Origin: Catenulispora sp. EB89
GTDB taxonomy: Bacteria; Actinomycetota; Actinomycetes; Streptomycetales; Catenulisporaceae
Length of the DNA: 64,000 bases
Reading direction: 5' to 3'
Assembly (NCBI RefSeq): GCF_041261445.1
Contig: NZ_JBGCCU010000025.1
Coordinates: forward strand, 62,001 to 126,000
The notes beneath the pieces are model-generated. The model saw only the letters and a program-made list of their open reading frames with translations, was not told the origin of the DNA and did no database searches. The position numbers and the translations under genes are program-made. Positions 10,742 to 18,836 of the stretch are shown here, piece by piece; within the stretch, counting starts at the first letter, position 1, and each line of letters opens with the position of its first letter.

Positions 10742-12276
10742 GCCGGCACCTCCGGCGCCGGGACGGTCGCACCCAGGGGCAGCCGCAGGGTGAAGACGGC
10801 ACCACCGCCCGGATGGTTCCCGCCGGTCAGCTCTCCGCCGTGGATGTGGGCGTTCTCGTAGGCGATCGACAGCCCCAGGCCGCTGCCCTCGGAGCGGACT
10901 CGGGCCTTGTCCGCCTTGTAGAAGCGCTCGAAGATGTGCTCCAGGGCGTCCGGCGGGATACCCGGCCCGTGGTCGCGCACCTGCAGGACCAGGTTCGGTC
11001 CGTACGCGCCGATCGACAGCTCCACCGGTCCCTCTCCGCCGTGCTTTATCGCGTTGCCGACCATGTTCGCCACGATCACGTCGATCCTGCGCTGGTCCAC
11101 GGCCACGACGAAGCCCGGCGGCACGTTGAGGGTGACGCGCCCGGTCCAGCCGCGGGCGTCCAGGCAGCCCTGTACGAGCGCCACCAGGTCGACTTCCTCG
11201 CGGCGCAGCTGTGCGGTGCCCGCGTCGAATCGTGAGATCTCCATCAAGTCCTCGACGAGTCGGGCCAGCCGTCTTGTTTCAGTGACGATGAGCTGCGCGG
11301 CCGGCGCGCTCTCGTCGCCGACGTCGGTCGCCTCCTCGAGCATGTCGGTGACGGCGGTCATCGCGGTGAGCGGCGTGCGCAACTCGTGGGAGACGTCGGC
11401 GACGAAACGCCGCGAGGAGGCTTCCAGGGAGCGCAGCTCGGCGATCGAGCGCTCCAGGGCCTCGGCGGTCTCGTTGAAGGTGCGCGACACGTCGGCGACC
11501 TCGTCATTGCCCCGCACCTCGACCCGGGTGTCCAGCTTCCCGGCGCCCAGCCGTCGCGCCGCGATGCCCAGGCGCCGCAAGGGGAGCAGCACGCCGCGCG
11601 AGGCGAGCAGACCCAGCAGCAGCGCTATCGCTATCGCGACGGCCGCCGCGATGGCGGAGTTCTGCGCCAGCCGGTCCAGGTCCACCTGCTGGGGTTCCAG
11701 GCTGACGAAGCTGTAGACCTCGATCCCGTTCGGCTGGACGGAGCTGCCGATGATCAGGTATGGCACGCCGCCCACGCGCACCCGCTGCCAGGCGATGCTC
11801 CTCTGCGCCGCGCCGCGCAGTGCCGGCGGGACCGAGTTGTAGGTGAGGTAGTTCTGGGTCGCGCCGTCTCCGATGCCGCGGCGGTGCAGCACCCAGTCGG
11901 TGCCGCTCGCGGCCTGGAGCTTGAAACTCAGGTTGGTCAGGGCGGGGGGCGGGTTTGCCGTGGGCGTGGCGTCCTCCAGCTGTTGCTGGTTCGAGGTCAC
12001 CGCCGCCCTGAACTGCTGCACCGAGGTCTGGTTTATGCGGTTCATCAACGACTGCCGCGTCAGCACATAGGAAACCCCGGTCACCGCCACCGACGTCATC
12101 AGCGCCACCGCCGCGAACGCCGCCAGCAACCGCATCCGCAGGCCGGTCAGCCGCAGCGGGCGCTTGTGCCGCCGGCGTTCCTGGTCGGCGCGGCGCGGCA
12201 GCTCCTGGACCTTCGGCGCCTTGGCTGCCTTGGCCACCTTGCCGCCCTTCGGCTTCTCCCTAAGCACGGGGCACAC
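10738..12276 (-). CDS. afsQ2: Sensor histidine kinase AfsQ2
   Basis: This 512-aa membrane kinase has a basic, Lys/Ala-rich cytoplasmic N-terminus, a first membrane helix near residues 48-70, an extracellular sensor region, a second helix near 205-230 and a HAMP segment. The HisKA box is VSHELRTPL (phospho-acceptor His), followed by HATPase motifs NMVGNAIKHG, DHGPGIP and GSGLGLSIA. It lies directly downstream of the AfsQ1-like regulator and next to divergent sigQ, the arrangement known from S. coelicolor. There AfsQ1/Q2 responds to nitrogen excess (glutamate) and affects antibiotic production. The 111-bp gap to afsQ1 is unusually long. Confidence 0.85.
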   Translation of the reverse strand: MCPVLREKPKGGKVAKAAKAPKVQELPRRADQERRRHKRPLRLTGLRMRLLAAFAAVALMTSVAVTGVSYVLTRQSLMNRINQTSVQQFRAAVTSNQQQLEDATPTANPPPALTNLSFKLQAASGTDWVLHRRGIGDGATQNYLTYNSVPPALRGAAQRSIAWQRVRVGGVPYLIIGSSVQPNGIEVYSFVSLEPQQVDLDRLAQNSAIAAAVAIAIALLLGLLASRGVLLPLRRLGIAARRLGAGKLDTRVEVRGNDEVADVSRTFNETAEALERSIAELRSLEASSRRFVADVSHELRTPLTAMTAVTDMLEEATDVGDESAPAAQLIVTETRRLARLVEDLMEISRFDAGTAQLRREEVDLVALVQGCLDARGWTGRVTLNVPPGFVVAVDQRRIDVIVANMVGNAIKHGGEGPVELSIGAYGPNLVLQVRDHGPGIPPDALEHIFERFYKADKARVRSEGSGLGLSIAYENAHIHGGELTGGNHPGGGAVFTLRLPLGATVPAPEVPA

Positions 12277-12387
12277 TCAAGCAGTCATGGCGCTGAGTGA
12301 GCAAGCCAGTGCTCTGCGTGCGCGCAGTCGCAGTCGCCCTTGCGGCCACCGTTGTGGTGAGTGTCGCAGCCGCTGCGGCTTCCGCGC

Positions 12388-13074
12388 TCATCGCGGCGGG
12401 TCCAGCCGGTACCCGACGCCGCGCACCGTCTTGATCAGCGTCGGTTCGGCCGGGATGTCCTCGACCTTCGCGCGCAGGCGCTGGACGCAGGCGTCGACGA
12501 GGCGGGAGTCGCCGAGGTAGTCGTGCTCCCACACCAGGCGCAGCAGCTGCTGGCGGGACAGGGCCTGGCCGGCGTGCCGGGACAGCTCCATCACCAGCTT
12601 CAGCTCGGTCGGGGTCAGCGGGATCGCGACGCCGCGCTTGCTCACCGTCATCGCCGAGCGGTCCACGGTCAGGTCGCCGTAGACCGCTATGTCGCTGGTC
12701 TCGCGCTCGCCGCGGCGCAGGACGGCGCGGATGCGGGCGTCCAGGACGCGGGGCTGGACCGGCTTCACGACGTAGTCGTCCGCGCCGGACTCCAGGCCGA
12801 CGACCACGTCGATGTCGTCGCTGCGCGCGGTGAGCAGGATGATCGGGAGCTGCTCGGTGCGGCGGATCTGGCGGCAGACCTCGAACCCGTCCACGCCGGG
12901 GAGCATCACGTCCAGGACGATCAGATCGGGGCGCACGGTCTTGTACGTGGCCAGTGCCTCCTCGCCGCTGGCCGCGACCGCGACCTGGTGACCCTGGCGG
13001 GTCAGCGCGAGCTGGAGCGCCGTGCGGATGGCGGCGTCGTCTTCGACGAGGAGCAGGGACGGCATGGCTGACAT
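12388..13074 (-). CDS. afsQ1: OmpR-family response regulator AfsQ1
   Basis: This 228-aa DNA-binding regulator has an N-terminal receiver (acidic EDD near residues 11-13, phospho-acceptor Asp about 55 in LIVLDVMLPG, Lys in VVKPV). Its C-terminal winged helix ends in IKTVRGVGYRLD. Segments such as LLTARSDDIDVVVGLESGAD and LVWEHDYLGDSRLVDACVQR match what I recall of Streptomyces AfsQ1. A second ATG three codons in (13065) fits the usual AfsQ1 N-terminus (PSLLLVEDD). It should be phosphorylated by AfsQ2 and act on the divergent sigQ promoter. Confidence 0.88.
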   Translation of the reverse strand: MSAMPSLLLVEDDAAIRTALQLALTRQGHQVAVAASGEEALATYKTVRPDLIVLDVMLPGVDGFEVCRQIRRTEQLPIILLTARSDDIDVVVGLESGADDYVVKPVQPRVLDARIRAVLRRGERETSDIAVYGDLTVDRSAMTVSKRGVAIPLTPTELKLVMELSRHAGQALSRQQLLRLVWEHDYLGDSRLVDACVQRLRAKVEDIPAEPTLIKTVRGVGYRLDPPR

Positions 13075-13120
13075 TCTGCCTTGACCTGGGGCGCTCTCAG
13101 GAAGTCTTCAGGTGGGGGCT

Positions 13121-13136
13121 GTTGCACTCCTGTGAC
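13121..13136. promoter_or_regulatory. Candidate AfsQ1 binding site
   Basis: The sequence GTTGC-N6-GTGAC differs at one base from the GTnAC-N6-GTnAC direct repeat reported for S. coelicolor AfsQ1. It sits between afsQ1 and the divergent sigQ, 46 bp before the sigQ start, where AfsQ1 is known to act in Streptomyces. The call is by eye, without a genome-wide background estimate. Confidence 0.5.
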
Positions 13137-13181
13137 ACGTCGGCGACGAAGCACGGAAGGGCGGCGGCGAGCCTTCTGGGT

Positions 13182-13721
13182 ATGACGGACCATGCTCCCC
13201 ACGTAAACGGCTCGCGCGAGGACTTCACGGAGTACGTCGCCGCGCGCCGTTCGACGCTGCTGCGCGCGGCCTGCCAGCTCACCGCCAACCCCGCCGACGC
13301 CGAGGACCTGCTGCAGGAAGGCCTGGTCAAGGTGTACGGGGCGTGGCACCGCATCGCCGACAAGCGGGTGGCGCACGCCTATGTGCGGCGCACCATGTCC
13401 AACCACCAGATATCGCAGTGGCGCCGGCACCGCGTCGAGGAGTACCCGGCCTCCGACGAGCTGCCCGACTCCGCCGTGTGGGATCTGGACACGGAGCGTG
13501 TCGAGTTGCGCACGGTCCTGCATCACGCGCTGGCCGCGCTCCCGCACCGCGACCGGCAGGTCCTGGCACTGCGCTATTACGGTTCGTACACGGACTCCGA
13601 GATCGCCGAGCGGCTCGGGATGTCCGTCGGCACAGTGAAGTCGACCTTGTGGCGCGCGTTGAGGAAACTGCGCGAGAACGGCGCCGTGCGGACTCTGCAC
13701 GCCGACCTGGTTGCCGCCTGA
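13182..13721 (+). CDS. sigQ: SigE-family ECF sigma factor SigQ
   Basis: This 179-aa protein has ECF sigma region 2 (FTEYVAARRSTLLRAACQL, then DAEDLLQEGLVKVY) and region 4 (SDSEIAERL-type helix, GMSVGTVKSTLWRALRKL). These are the hallmarks of the Streptomyces SigE-like family. It is transcribed divergently from afsQ1, as sigQ is in S. coelicolor, where AfsQ1 activates it. It would direct RNA polymerase to an envelope- or nutrient-related regulon. No anti-sigma gene adjoins it. The start at ATG 13182 follows a weak ribosome site. Confidence 0.85.
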   Translation: MTDHAPHVNGSREDFTEYVAARRSTLLRAACQLTANPADAEDLLQEGLVKVYGAWHRIADKRVAHAYVRRTMSNHQISQWRRHRVEEYPASDELPDSAVWDLDTERVELRTVLHHALAALPHRDRQVLALRYYGSYTDSEIAERLGMSVGTVKSTLWRALRKLRENGAVRTLHADLVAA

Positions 13722-13915
13722 CGACTCCCTGACGACCCCCTGTCACGCCTTTGGGACCCGCAGTACCGCAGAGTCTTGTATTTCTTTGGTAAAGGCAAAC
13801 CGGCGTCAATCCATAGATAACGCGATGACCTGAACGTTTCGTGTTCCCGCGCCTCTGGTTGTGTGGAAGGCTGTTCGGCGAAGACTGACCGACTCACAGT
13901 TAGGGGCTAGAGGTC

Positions 13916-14704
13916 ATGCCTCCGATAGCTCAGCGCCTTCGCGAACCGGCGGCCTTTGTGCTGCTCGCTTTCGGCGCGCTAAGCACGCTGTTCAACACGA
14001 TCACGTTCCTGTTCGGCCCGGGCGAGAACAACAACGGGCTCGGCGGCGGACCGTCCTTCTCCGACCGTGCGGCGGCCGAGGTCGGGAACCTGCTGAGCGT
14101 CGTCGTGGTCGCGGCCCTGGTCGGCTCCGTGGTGCTGGCCCATCTGCCGTCGCACCTGAAGCAGGTGAAGGTCATCTCGCTGGTCTCGCTGATCACCCTG
14201 GGTGTCGCGGACCTGTTCGGCGTGGTCGCGCTGTTCTCGGCCTTCGGCGCCAACGCCGCGACCGGCTGGGACAAGACCTCGACCTTCTTCATCTCGCTGG
14301 GCGAGCTGGCCGTCGCCGGCGTCGGCTCCTGGCTGGTGCTGGGCTACTTCCAGCAGCACCAGCCGGCCAAGCCGGCCGCCGGCTTCCAGCCGCCGCAGCA
14401 GCAGTGGGGCCCCGGCCCGCAGCAGCAGCCCCAGCAGCAGTGGCAGCAGCAGCCGCCGCAGCAGCAGGCGCCGCAGGGTCAGCCGTGGGGTCCGCCCCCG
14501 CCTCAGCAGCAGGCGCCCCAGCAGCCGGTTCCGCAGCAGCAGCCGCAGCCACAGTGGGGCCAGCCGCAGCCGCAGCACGACGCCGACTCGATGATGACGC
14601 AGGCCATCCCGACGGTGCCGCCGGCGCCGCAGGGCCAGCAGCAGCCGCCCCAGCCGCCCCAGCAGGACGGCGGGCTGCCGATCGGCAACTGGACCTCTGA
14701 GTGA
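13916..14704 (+). CDS. Four-helix membrane protein with Gln/Pro-rich cytoplasmic tail
   Basis: This 262-aa protein has about four membrane helices (near residues 10-30, 58-80, 85-107 and 125-145), then a long tail from about residue 150 made almost wholly of Gln, Pro, Gly and Trp (PQQQWGPGPQQQ and variants). The final part is acidic and ends GNWTSE. The family is unknown to me. Similar tails occur on actinobacterial envelope proteins and may be disordered interaction segments. The 194-bp upstream gap is relatively AT-rich (a TAGATAAC element near 13815) and probably contains its promoter. A strong hairpin follows. Confidence 0.7.
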   Translation: MPPIAQRLREPAAFVLLAFGALSTLFNTITFLFGPGENNNGLGGGPSFSDRAAAEVGNLLSVVVVAALVGSVVLAHLPSHLKQVKVISLVSLITLGVADLFGVVALFSAFGANAATGWDKTSTFFISLGELAVAGVGSWLVLGYFQQHQPAKPAAGFQPPQQQWGPGPQQQPQQQWQQQPPQQQAPQGQPWGPPPPQQQAPQQPVPQQQPQPQWGQPQPQHDADSMMTQAIPTVPPAPQGQQQPPQPPQQDGGLPIGNWTSE

Positions 14705-14747
14705 GGGCAGTGCCTGCGGAGTGACAGCAGGGCCTTAGCGGGAGGTG

Positions 14748-14775
14748 AAAGGGCCGGCCTTCGGGCCGGCCCTTT
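14748..14775. terminator. Perfect 12-bp hairpin with TTCG tetraloop
   Basis: The arms AAAGGGCCGGCC and GGCCGGCCCTTT enclose the stable loop TTCG. The hairpin lies 44 bp after the stop of the Gln/Pro-rich membrane protein gene and before the 3' end of a convergent secreted-protein gene. The A/T flanks give a U-run in both directions, so it should be a bidirectional intrinsic terminator. Confidence 0.85.
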
Positions 14776-14854
14776 CGCGTGCCCGGAACTGTGCCCGGAA
14801 CTGTGCCGGGAAGCGCCCCGGGATCTGTACCCGAACTGTGCCAGGGCCCCGTAA

Positions 14855-15199
14855 TCAGGGCAGCACGGTGCCCACGACGGGCACCTCGCGCAGCGGCAGC
14901 CCGTCCTTGAACGGCGCGGTCAGCGGGAACGTCGACAGGTCCATGCCGCCGACCGGCACCCGGAAGTTGTTCGACAGCAGGTCCAGCGGGGTGTGCGCGA
15001 GCGGGTACAGCGGGGTGGCGCCGAGCGCGGCGGTGGCCTGGTGGGTGGTGGCCATGGCCGCGGCGGTGCCGGCCTCGGCGCCGGTGATGTCGTCGTTCTG
15101 GGTGGCGGCGTGCGCGGCCGGAGCCGCGGCCAGGGCGAGGCCGGACAGCGCGGCGAGGCCGAGGACGCGCCGGGCGGCAGAGTGCGGGTTCTTGGACAT
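14855..15199 (-). CDS. Small secreted protein of unknown function
   Basis: This 114-aa protein starts at ATG 15199 with a signal peptide (positively charged start, hydrophobic core, probable cleavage after AAHAA). The short mature part has no recognisable motif beyond hydrophobic Pro/Leu-containing stretches and a single VPVVGTVLP end. It resembles in style the larger secreted protein at 8.9 kb. It is separated from the ALDH operon upstream by a hairpin, so it probably has its own promoter or depends on readthrough. Confidence 0.65.
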   Translation of the reverse strand: MSKNPHSAARRVLGLAALSGLALAAAPAAHAATQNDDITGAEAGTAAAMATTHQATAALGATPLYPLAHTPLDLLSNNFRVPVGGMDLSTFPLTAPFKDGLPLREVPVVGTVLP

Positions 15200-15213
15200 G
15201 TTCGCTCCAACGA

Positions 15214-15250
15214 CACTGGGTGTCCCGCCGTTACGACGGGACACCCAGTG
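15214..15250. terminator. 14-bp inverted repeat after the deoC-ALDH operon
   Basis: CACTGGGTGTCCCG and CGGGACACCCAGTG form a perfect stem with a 9-base loop, 21 bp beyond the stop of the last ALDH-like gene on the minus strand. It also lies just upstream of the small secreted-protein gene. It is a likely terminator for the deoC operon, although a regulatory or mRNA-stabilising role is also possible. Confidence 0.7.
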
Positions 15251-15270
15251 GAGTCTTAACGTGACAGTCT

Positions 15271-16311
15271 TCAGATTCCGATCGGGTGCCAAACCGTCTT
15301 CGTCTCCAGGAACGGCTTGATCCGCCCCAGCCCCGGGTCCGCGCTCCAGTCGTAGCCGGCCTTGGGCCGCACGACCCGCTTCAGGTTCTCCGCGGCCGCG
15401 ACCTCCAGGTCCCGCGCCAGGTCCGAACCGGCCGGCGCGCCGGCCAGGTCCAGCGCGTTCACGTCCAGGTGCGAGGCCAGCCACGGCGCCAGCTCGGCCG
15501 TGCCGCCGGTCAGGATGTTGACGACGCCGCCGGGCAGGTCGGAGGTCGCCATCACCTCGCCGAGCGTCACCGCAGGCACCGCGGAGGCGTCCGGAGCGAC
15601 CACCACGGCCGCGTTCCCGCCGACGATCGCCGGGGCGATCACGGAGGTCAGGCCGAGCAGTGTCGGTGCCGCCGGGGCCAGCAGCGCCACCACGCCGGTC
15701 GGCTCCGGCGAGGAGACGTTCCAGTACGGTCCGGCGACCGGGTTGGCCGAGCCGAGCACCTGCGCCAGCTTGTCCGACCAGCCCGCGTACCAGACCCAGC
15801 GGTCGACCGCGGCGTCCACCTGCGCGTAGGCCGCGGCGGACGGGACGCCCTCGACGCCGGCGATCTGCTGCGCGAACTGGTCGCGCCGCTCCTCCAGCAT
15901 CTCCGCGATCCGGTACAGGATCTGGCCGCGGTTGTAGGCGGTCGCCTTCGACCAGCCGGGCTGCGCGGCCCGCGCCGCGCGCACCGCGTCCCGCGCGTCC
16001 TTGCGCGACGCCTGCGCCGCGTTGGCGATGAACTCGCCGCTGCTCGCCGTCACGGCGTAGCTCCGTCCACTTTCCGACCGCGGGAAGGCGCCGCCGATGT
16101 AGAGCTTGTAGGTCTTGCGCACCGAGGAACGCGGCGCGGCGGCCGGAGTCGTCGGCTTCGGCTCGGCTTCTGCCACAGCGGCCTGCGATGCTTCCGCCAC
16201 CTTGGCTACCTTCGCCGTCGTCTGGGCTTCTGCGGACTTCACGGCCTTGACGGTCGTCGTGGCCTTCGCGGGCTTGGCCGCCTTCGCGGCCTTCTTCTTG
16301 GTCTCAGACAT
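15271..16311 (-). CDS. Truncated, catalytically dead aldehyde dehydrogenase-like protein with Lys/Ala-rich N-terminus
   Basis: This 346-aa protein keeps the N-terminal ALDH fold (YIGGAFPRSESGR, PEPTGVVALLAP, LPGGVVNILTGG). It lacks the LELGGK glutamate motif and the catalytic-cysteine segment, ends early, and should not oxidise aldehydes. Residues 1-50 are Lys/Ala-rich (KKKAAKAAKPAKATTT), histone-tail-like. Its ATG lies in the last codons of the active ALDH gene (8-bp overlap), so the two are made together. A structural or regulatory partner of the active enzyme is an inference. Pairs of this kind occur near deoC in other actinomycetes as far as I recall. Confidence 0.8.
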   Translation of the reverse strand: MSETKKKAAKAAKPAKATTTVKAVKSAEAQTTAKVAKVAEASQAAVAEAEPKPTTPAAAPRSSVRKTYKLYIGGAFPRSESGRSYAVTASSGEFIANAAQASRKDARDAVRAARAAQPGWSKATAYNRGQILYRIAEMLEERRDQFAQQIAGVEGVPSAAAYAQVDAAVDRWVWYAGWSDKLAQVLGSANPVAGPYWNVSSPEPTGVVALLAPAAPTLLGLTSVIAPAIVGGNAAVVVAPDASAVPAVTLGEVMATSDLPGGVVNILTGGTAELAPWLASHLDVNALDLAGAPAGSDLARDLEVAAAENLKRVVRPKAGYDWSADPGLGRIKPFLETKTVWHPIGI

Positions 16312-17773
16312 CGAGGTAAGCCTCCAGACCGTGGCGCCCGCCCTCGCGGCCGTACCCGGACTCCTTGTAGCCGCCGAACGGCGAGGTGGGGTCGAAGCGG
16401 TTGAACGTGTTCGCCCACACCACGCCGGCGCGCATCCGCTGCGCCAGCCACAGGATCCGCGAACCCTTGTCGGTCCACACGCCTGCGGACAGGCCGTAGG
16501 CGGTGTTGTTGGCCTTCTCCACGGCCTCGGCCGGGGTCCGGAACGTCAGCACCGACAGCACCGGCCCGAAGATCTCCTCGCGGGCGATCCGGTGGGCCTG
16601 CGAGACGCCGGTGAAGATGGTCGGGGCGAAGAAGAACCCGCGCTCGGGCAGCTCGCACGGCGGCGACCAGCGGGTCGCGCCCTCGGCCTCGCCGGCCTCG
16701 GTCAGCGTCCGGATCCGGGCCAGCTGCTCGGCGGAGTTGATCGCGCCGAGGTCGGTGTTCTTGTCCAGCGGGTCCCCGACGCGCAGCGTCTTCATCCGCT
16801 CGCGCAGCCGGTCCACGACCTCCTCGGCCACCGACTCCTGCACCAGCAGCCGCGACCCGGCGCAGCAGACGTGCCCCTGGTTGAAGAAGATCCCGTCGAC
16901 GATGCCCTCGATCGCCTGCTCCAGCGGCGCGTCGTCGAAGACCAGGTTCGCCGCCTTGCCGCCGAGCTCCAGCGTCACCTTCTTCGAGGTCCCGGCGACC
17001 TGTTTGGCGATCATCCGGCCGACCTCGGTGGACCCGGTGAACGCCACCTTGTCGACCCCGGGGTGCGCGACCAGGGCCGCGCCGGTGGCCCCGGCGCCGG
17101 TCAGGATGTTCACCACGCCCGGGGGCAGGTCCGCCTGCTGGCAGATCTCGGCGAACAGCAGCGCGGTCAGCGGCGTGGTCTCGGCCGGCTTGAGGACCAC
17201 GGTGTTGCCGCAGGCCAGCGCCGGCGCCACCTTCCACGCCAGCATCAGCAGCGGGAAGTTCCACGGGATCACCTGGCCGGCCACGCCCAGCGGCTTCGGG
17301 TCCGGGCCGAGATTCGCGTAGCCGAGCTTGTCCGCCCACCCCGCGTAGTAGAAGAAGTGCGCGGCGGCCAGCGGGATGTCGACGTCGCGCGACTCCCGGA
17401 TCGGCTTGCCGTTGTCCAGCGACTCCAGCACGGCCAGCTCGCGGGCCCGCTCCTGGATGATGCGCGCGATGCGGTAGATGTACTTGGCGCGCTCGGCACC
17501 CGGCATCCGCGACCAGACCTCGTCGTACGCCTTGCGCGCGACCGCGACCGCGCGGTCCACGTCGGCGGCGTCGGCCAGCGCGACCTCGGCCAGCACCTCC
17601 TCGGTGGCCGGGTTGACCGACTTGAAGGCGCCGCCGGAGCCCTCGACGAACTCGCCGCCGACGAACAAGCCGTAGGACGGCTTCAGGTCCACGACCGAGC
17701 GCGACTCGGGGGCCGGGGCGTACTCGAAGATGCCCGCGTTGCTTGTCTTCGCCATGACCTCTGTCTTCGCCAT
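16304..17773 (-). CDS. NAD-dependent aldehyde dehydrogenase (active)
   Basis: This 489-aa enzyme has the complete ALDH set: PWNFPL, FTGSTEVG cofactor loop, LELGGK with the general-base Glu, and the nucleophile in GHVCCAGSR. Its place directly after deoC suggests it oxidises the acetaldehyde released from deoxyribose-5-phosphate, though the substrate is inferred. The N-terminus contains a duplicated start: ATGGCGAAGAC occurs at 17773 and again 18 bp later at 17755, both in frame. The next gene overlaps its stop by 8 bp. Confidence 0.93.
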   Translation of the reverse strand: MAKTEVMAKTSNAGIFEYAPAPESRSVVDLKPSYGLFVGGEFVEGSGGAFKSVNPATEEVLAEVALADAADVDRAVAVARKAYDEVWSRMPGAERAKYIYRIARIIQERARELAVLESLDNGKPIRESRDVDIPLAAAHFFYYAGWADKLGYANLGPDPKPLGVAGQVIPWNFPLLMLAWKVAPALACGNTVVLKPAETTPLTALLFAEICQQADLPPGVVNILTGAGATGAALVAHPGVDKVAFTGSTEVGRMIAKQVAGTSKKVTLELGGKAANLVFDDAPLEQAIEGIVDGIFFNQGHVCCAGSRLLVQESVAEEVVDRLRERMKTLRVGDPLDKNTDLGAINSAEQLARIRTLTEAGEAEGATRWSPPCELPERGFFFAPTIFTGVSQAHRIAREEIFGPVLSVLTFRTPAEAVEKANNTAYGLSAGVWTDKGSRILWLAQRMRAGVVWANTFNRFDPTSPFGGYKESGYGREGGRHGLEAYLDV

Positions 17774-17776
17774 GAA

Positions 17777-18718
17777 TCAGTCCACCGTCACGTAGTCAGG
17801 GCCGGAGTACACCCCGGTGGCGAGCTTGCGGCGCTGCAACAACAGGTCGTTGAGCAGGCTGGAGGCGCCGAACCGGAACCAGTCCGGGTCCAGCCAGTCC
17901 GGGCCCGCGGTCTCGTTCACCGTCACCAGGTACTTGATGGCGTCCTTGGCGGTCCGGATGCCGCCGGCCGGCTTCACGCCGACCTGCCGGCCGGTCTGGG
18001 CGCGGAAGTCGCGCACCGACTCCAGCATCAGCAGCGTCACCGGCAGCGTGGCGGCCGGGCTCACCTTGCCGGTGGAGGTCTTGATGAAGTCGGCGCCGGA
18101 CAGCATCGCCAGCCAGGAGGCCCGCTTGACGTTGTCGTAGGTGGCCAGCTCGCCGGTCTCCAGGATCACCTTCAGGTGGGCGTCGTGCCCGCCGGTCCTG
18201 CAGGCTTCCTTGACGGCGGCGATCTCCTCGGCGACGGCCCCGTACCGGCCGGCCAGGAAGGCGCCGCGGTCGATCACCATGTCGATCTCGTCGGCCCCGG
18301 CCTCGACCGCGGCGGCGGTGTCGGCCAGCTTCACCGCCAGCGGCGCCCGGCCGCTGGGGAACGCGGTCGCCACGGCGGCCACCTTGACGCCGGAGCCGGC
18401 CAGCGCCGCCTTGGCGGTCTCCACCATGTCGCCGTAGACGCAGATCGCGGCCACGCTCGGGCAGTCAGGCTGGTCGGGCTCGGGGCGGATGCCCTTGGCG
18501 CACAGCGCCCGGACCTTGCCCGGGGTGTCGGCGCCCTCCAGCGTGGTGAGGTCGACCATGCGCACGGCCAGGTCCAGCGCCTCGGCCTTCGCGGTGGTCT
18601 TGATCGATCGGGTCCCCAGCTTGGCGGCGCGGGCGTCGGCGCCCACCTGGTCCACCGGCGGAAGGCCGTGGAGGAGGCGGCGCAGGCCCGCGTCGTCGAG
18701 GGCGAGTTGTGCGGTCAC
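17777..18718 (-). CDS. deoC: Deoxyribose-phosphate aldolase
   Basis: This Schiff-base aldolase splits 2-deoxyribose-5-phosphate into glyceraldehyde-3-phosphate and acetaldehyde. The 313-aa protein has the DeoC segments DEIDMVIDRG, HLKVILETGEL, ADFIKTSTGK (Schiff-base Lys) and VGVKPAGGIRT. It leads a three-gene operon with the active and dead ALDHs, three bases from the next start. It connects the nucleoside phosphorylases elsewhere in the window to central metabolism. The start is a GTG at 18718. Confidence 0.96.
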   Translation of the reverse strand: MTAQLALDDAGLRRLLHGLPPVDQVGADARAAKLGTRSIKTTAKAEALDLAVRMVDLTTLEGADTPGKVRALCAKGIRPEPDQPDCPSVAAICVYGDMVETAKAALAGSGVKVAAVATAFPSGRAPLAVKLADTAAAVEAGADEIDMVIDRGAFLAGRYGAVAEEIAAVKEACRTGGHDAHLKVILETGELATYDNVKRASWLAMLSGADFIKTSTGKVSPAATLPVTLLMLESVRDFRAQTGRQVGVKPAGGIRTAKDAIKYLVTVNETAGPDWLDPDWFRFGASSLLNDLLLQRRKLATGVYSGPDYVTVD

Positions 18719-18836
18719 GGGACCACGGTAGACGGTGCGCTCTACGTGGAGAAATGGCAGGTCTTGCCGATCACTACTTAGTCACAATCGCTTCTCGGTC
18801 TCGGAGCGTGGGACGGTCGGTGGCAGAATCGGGAGT

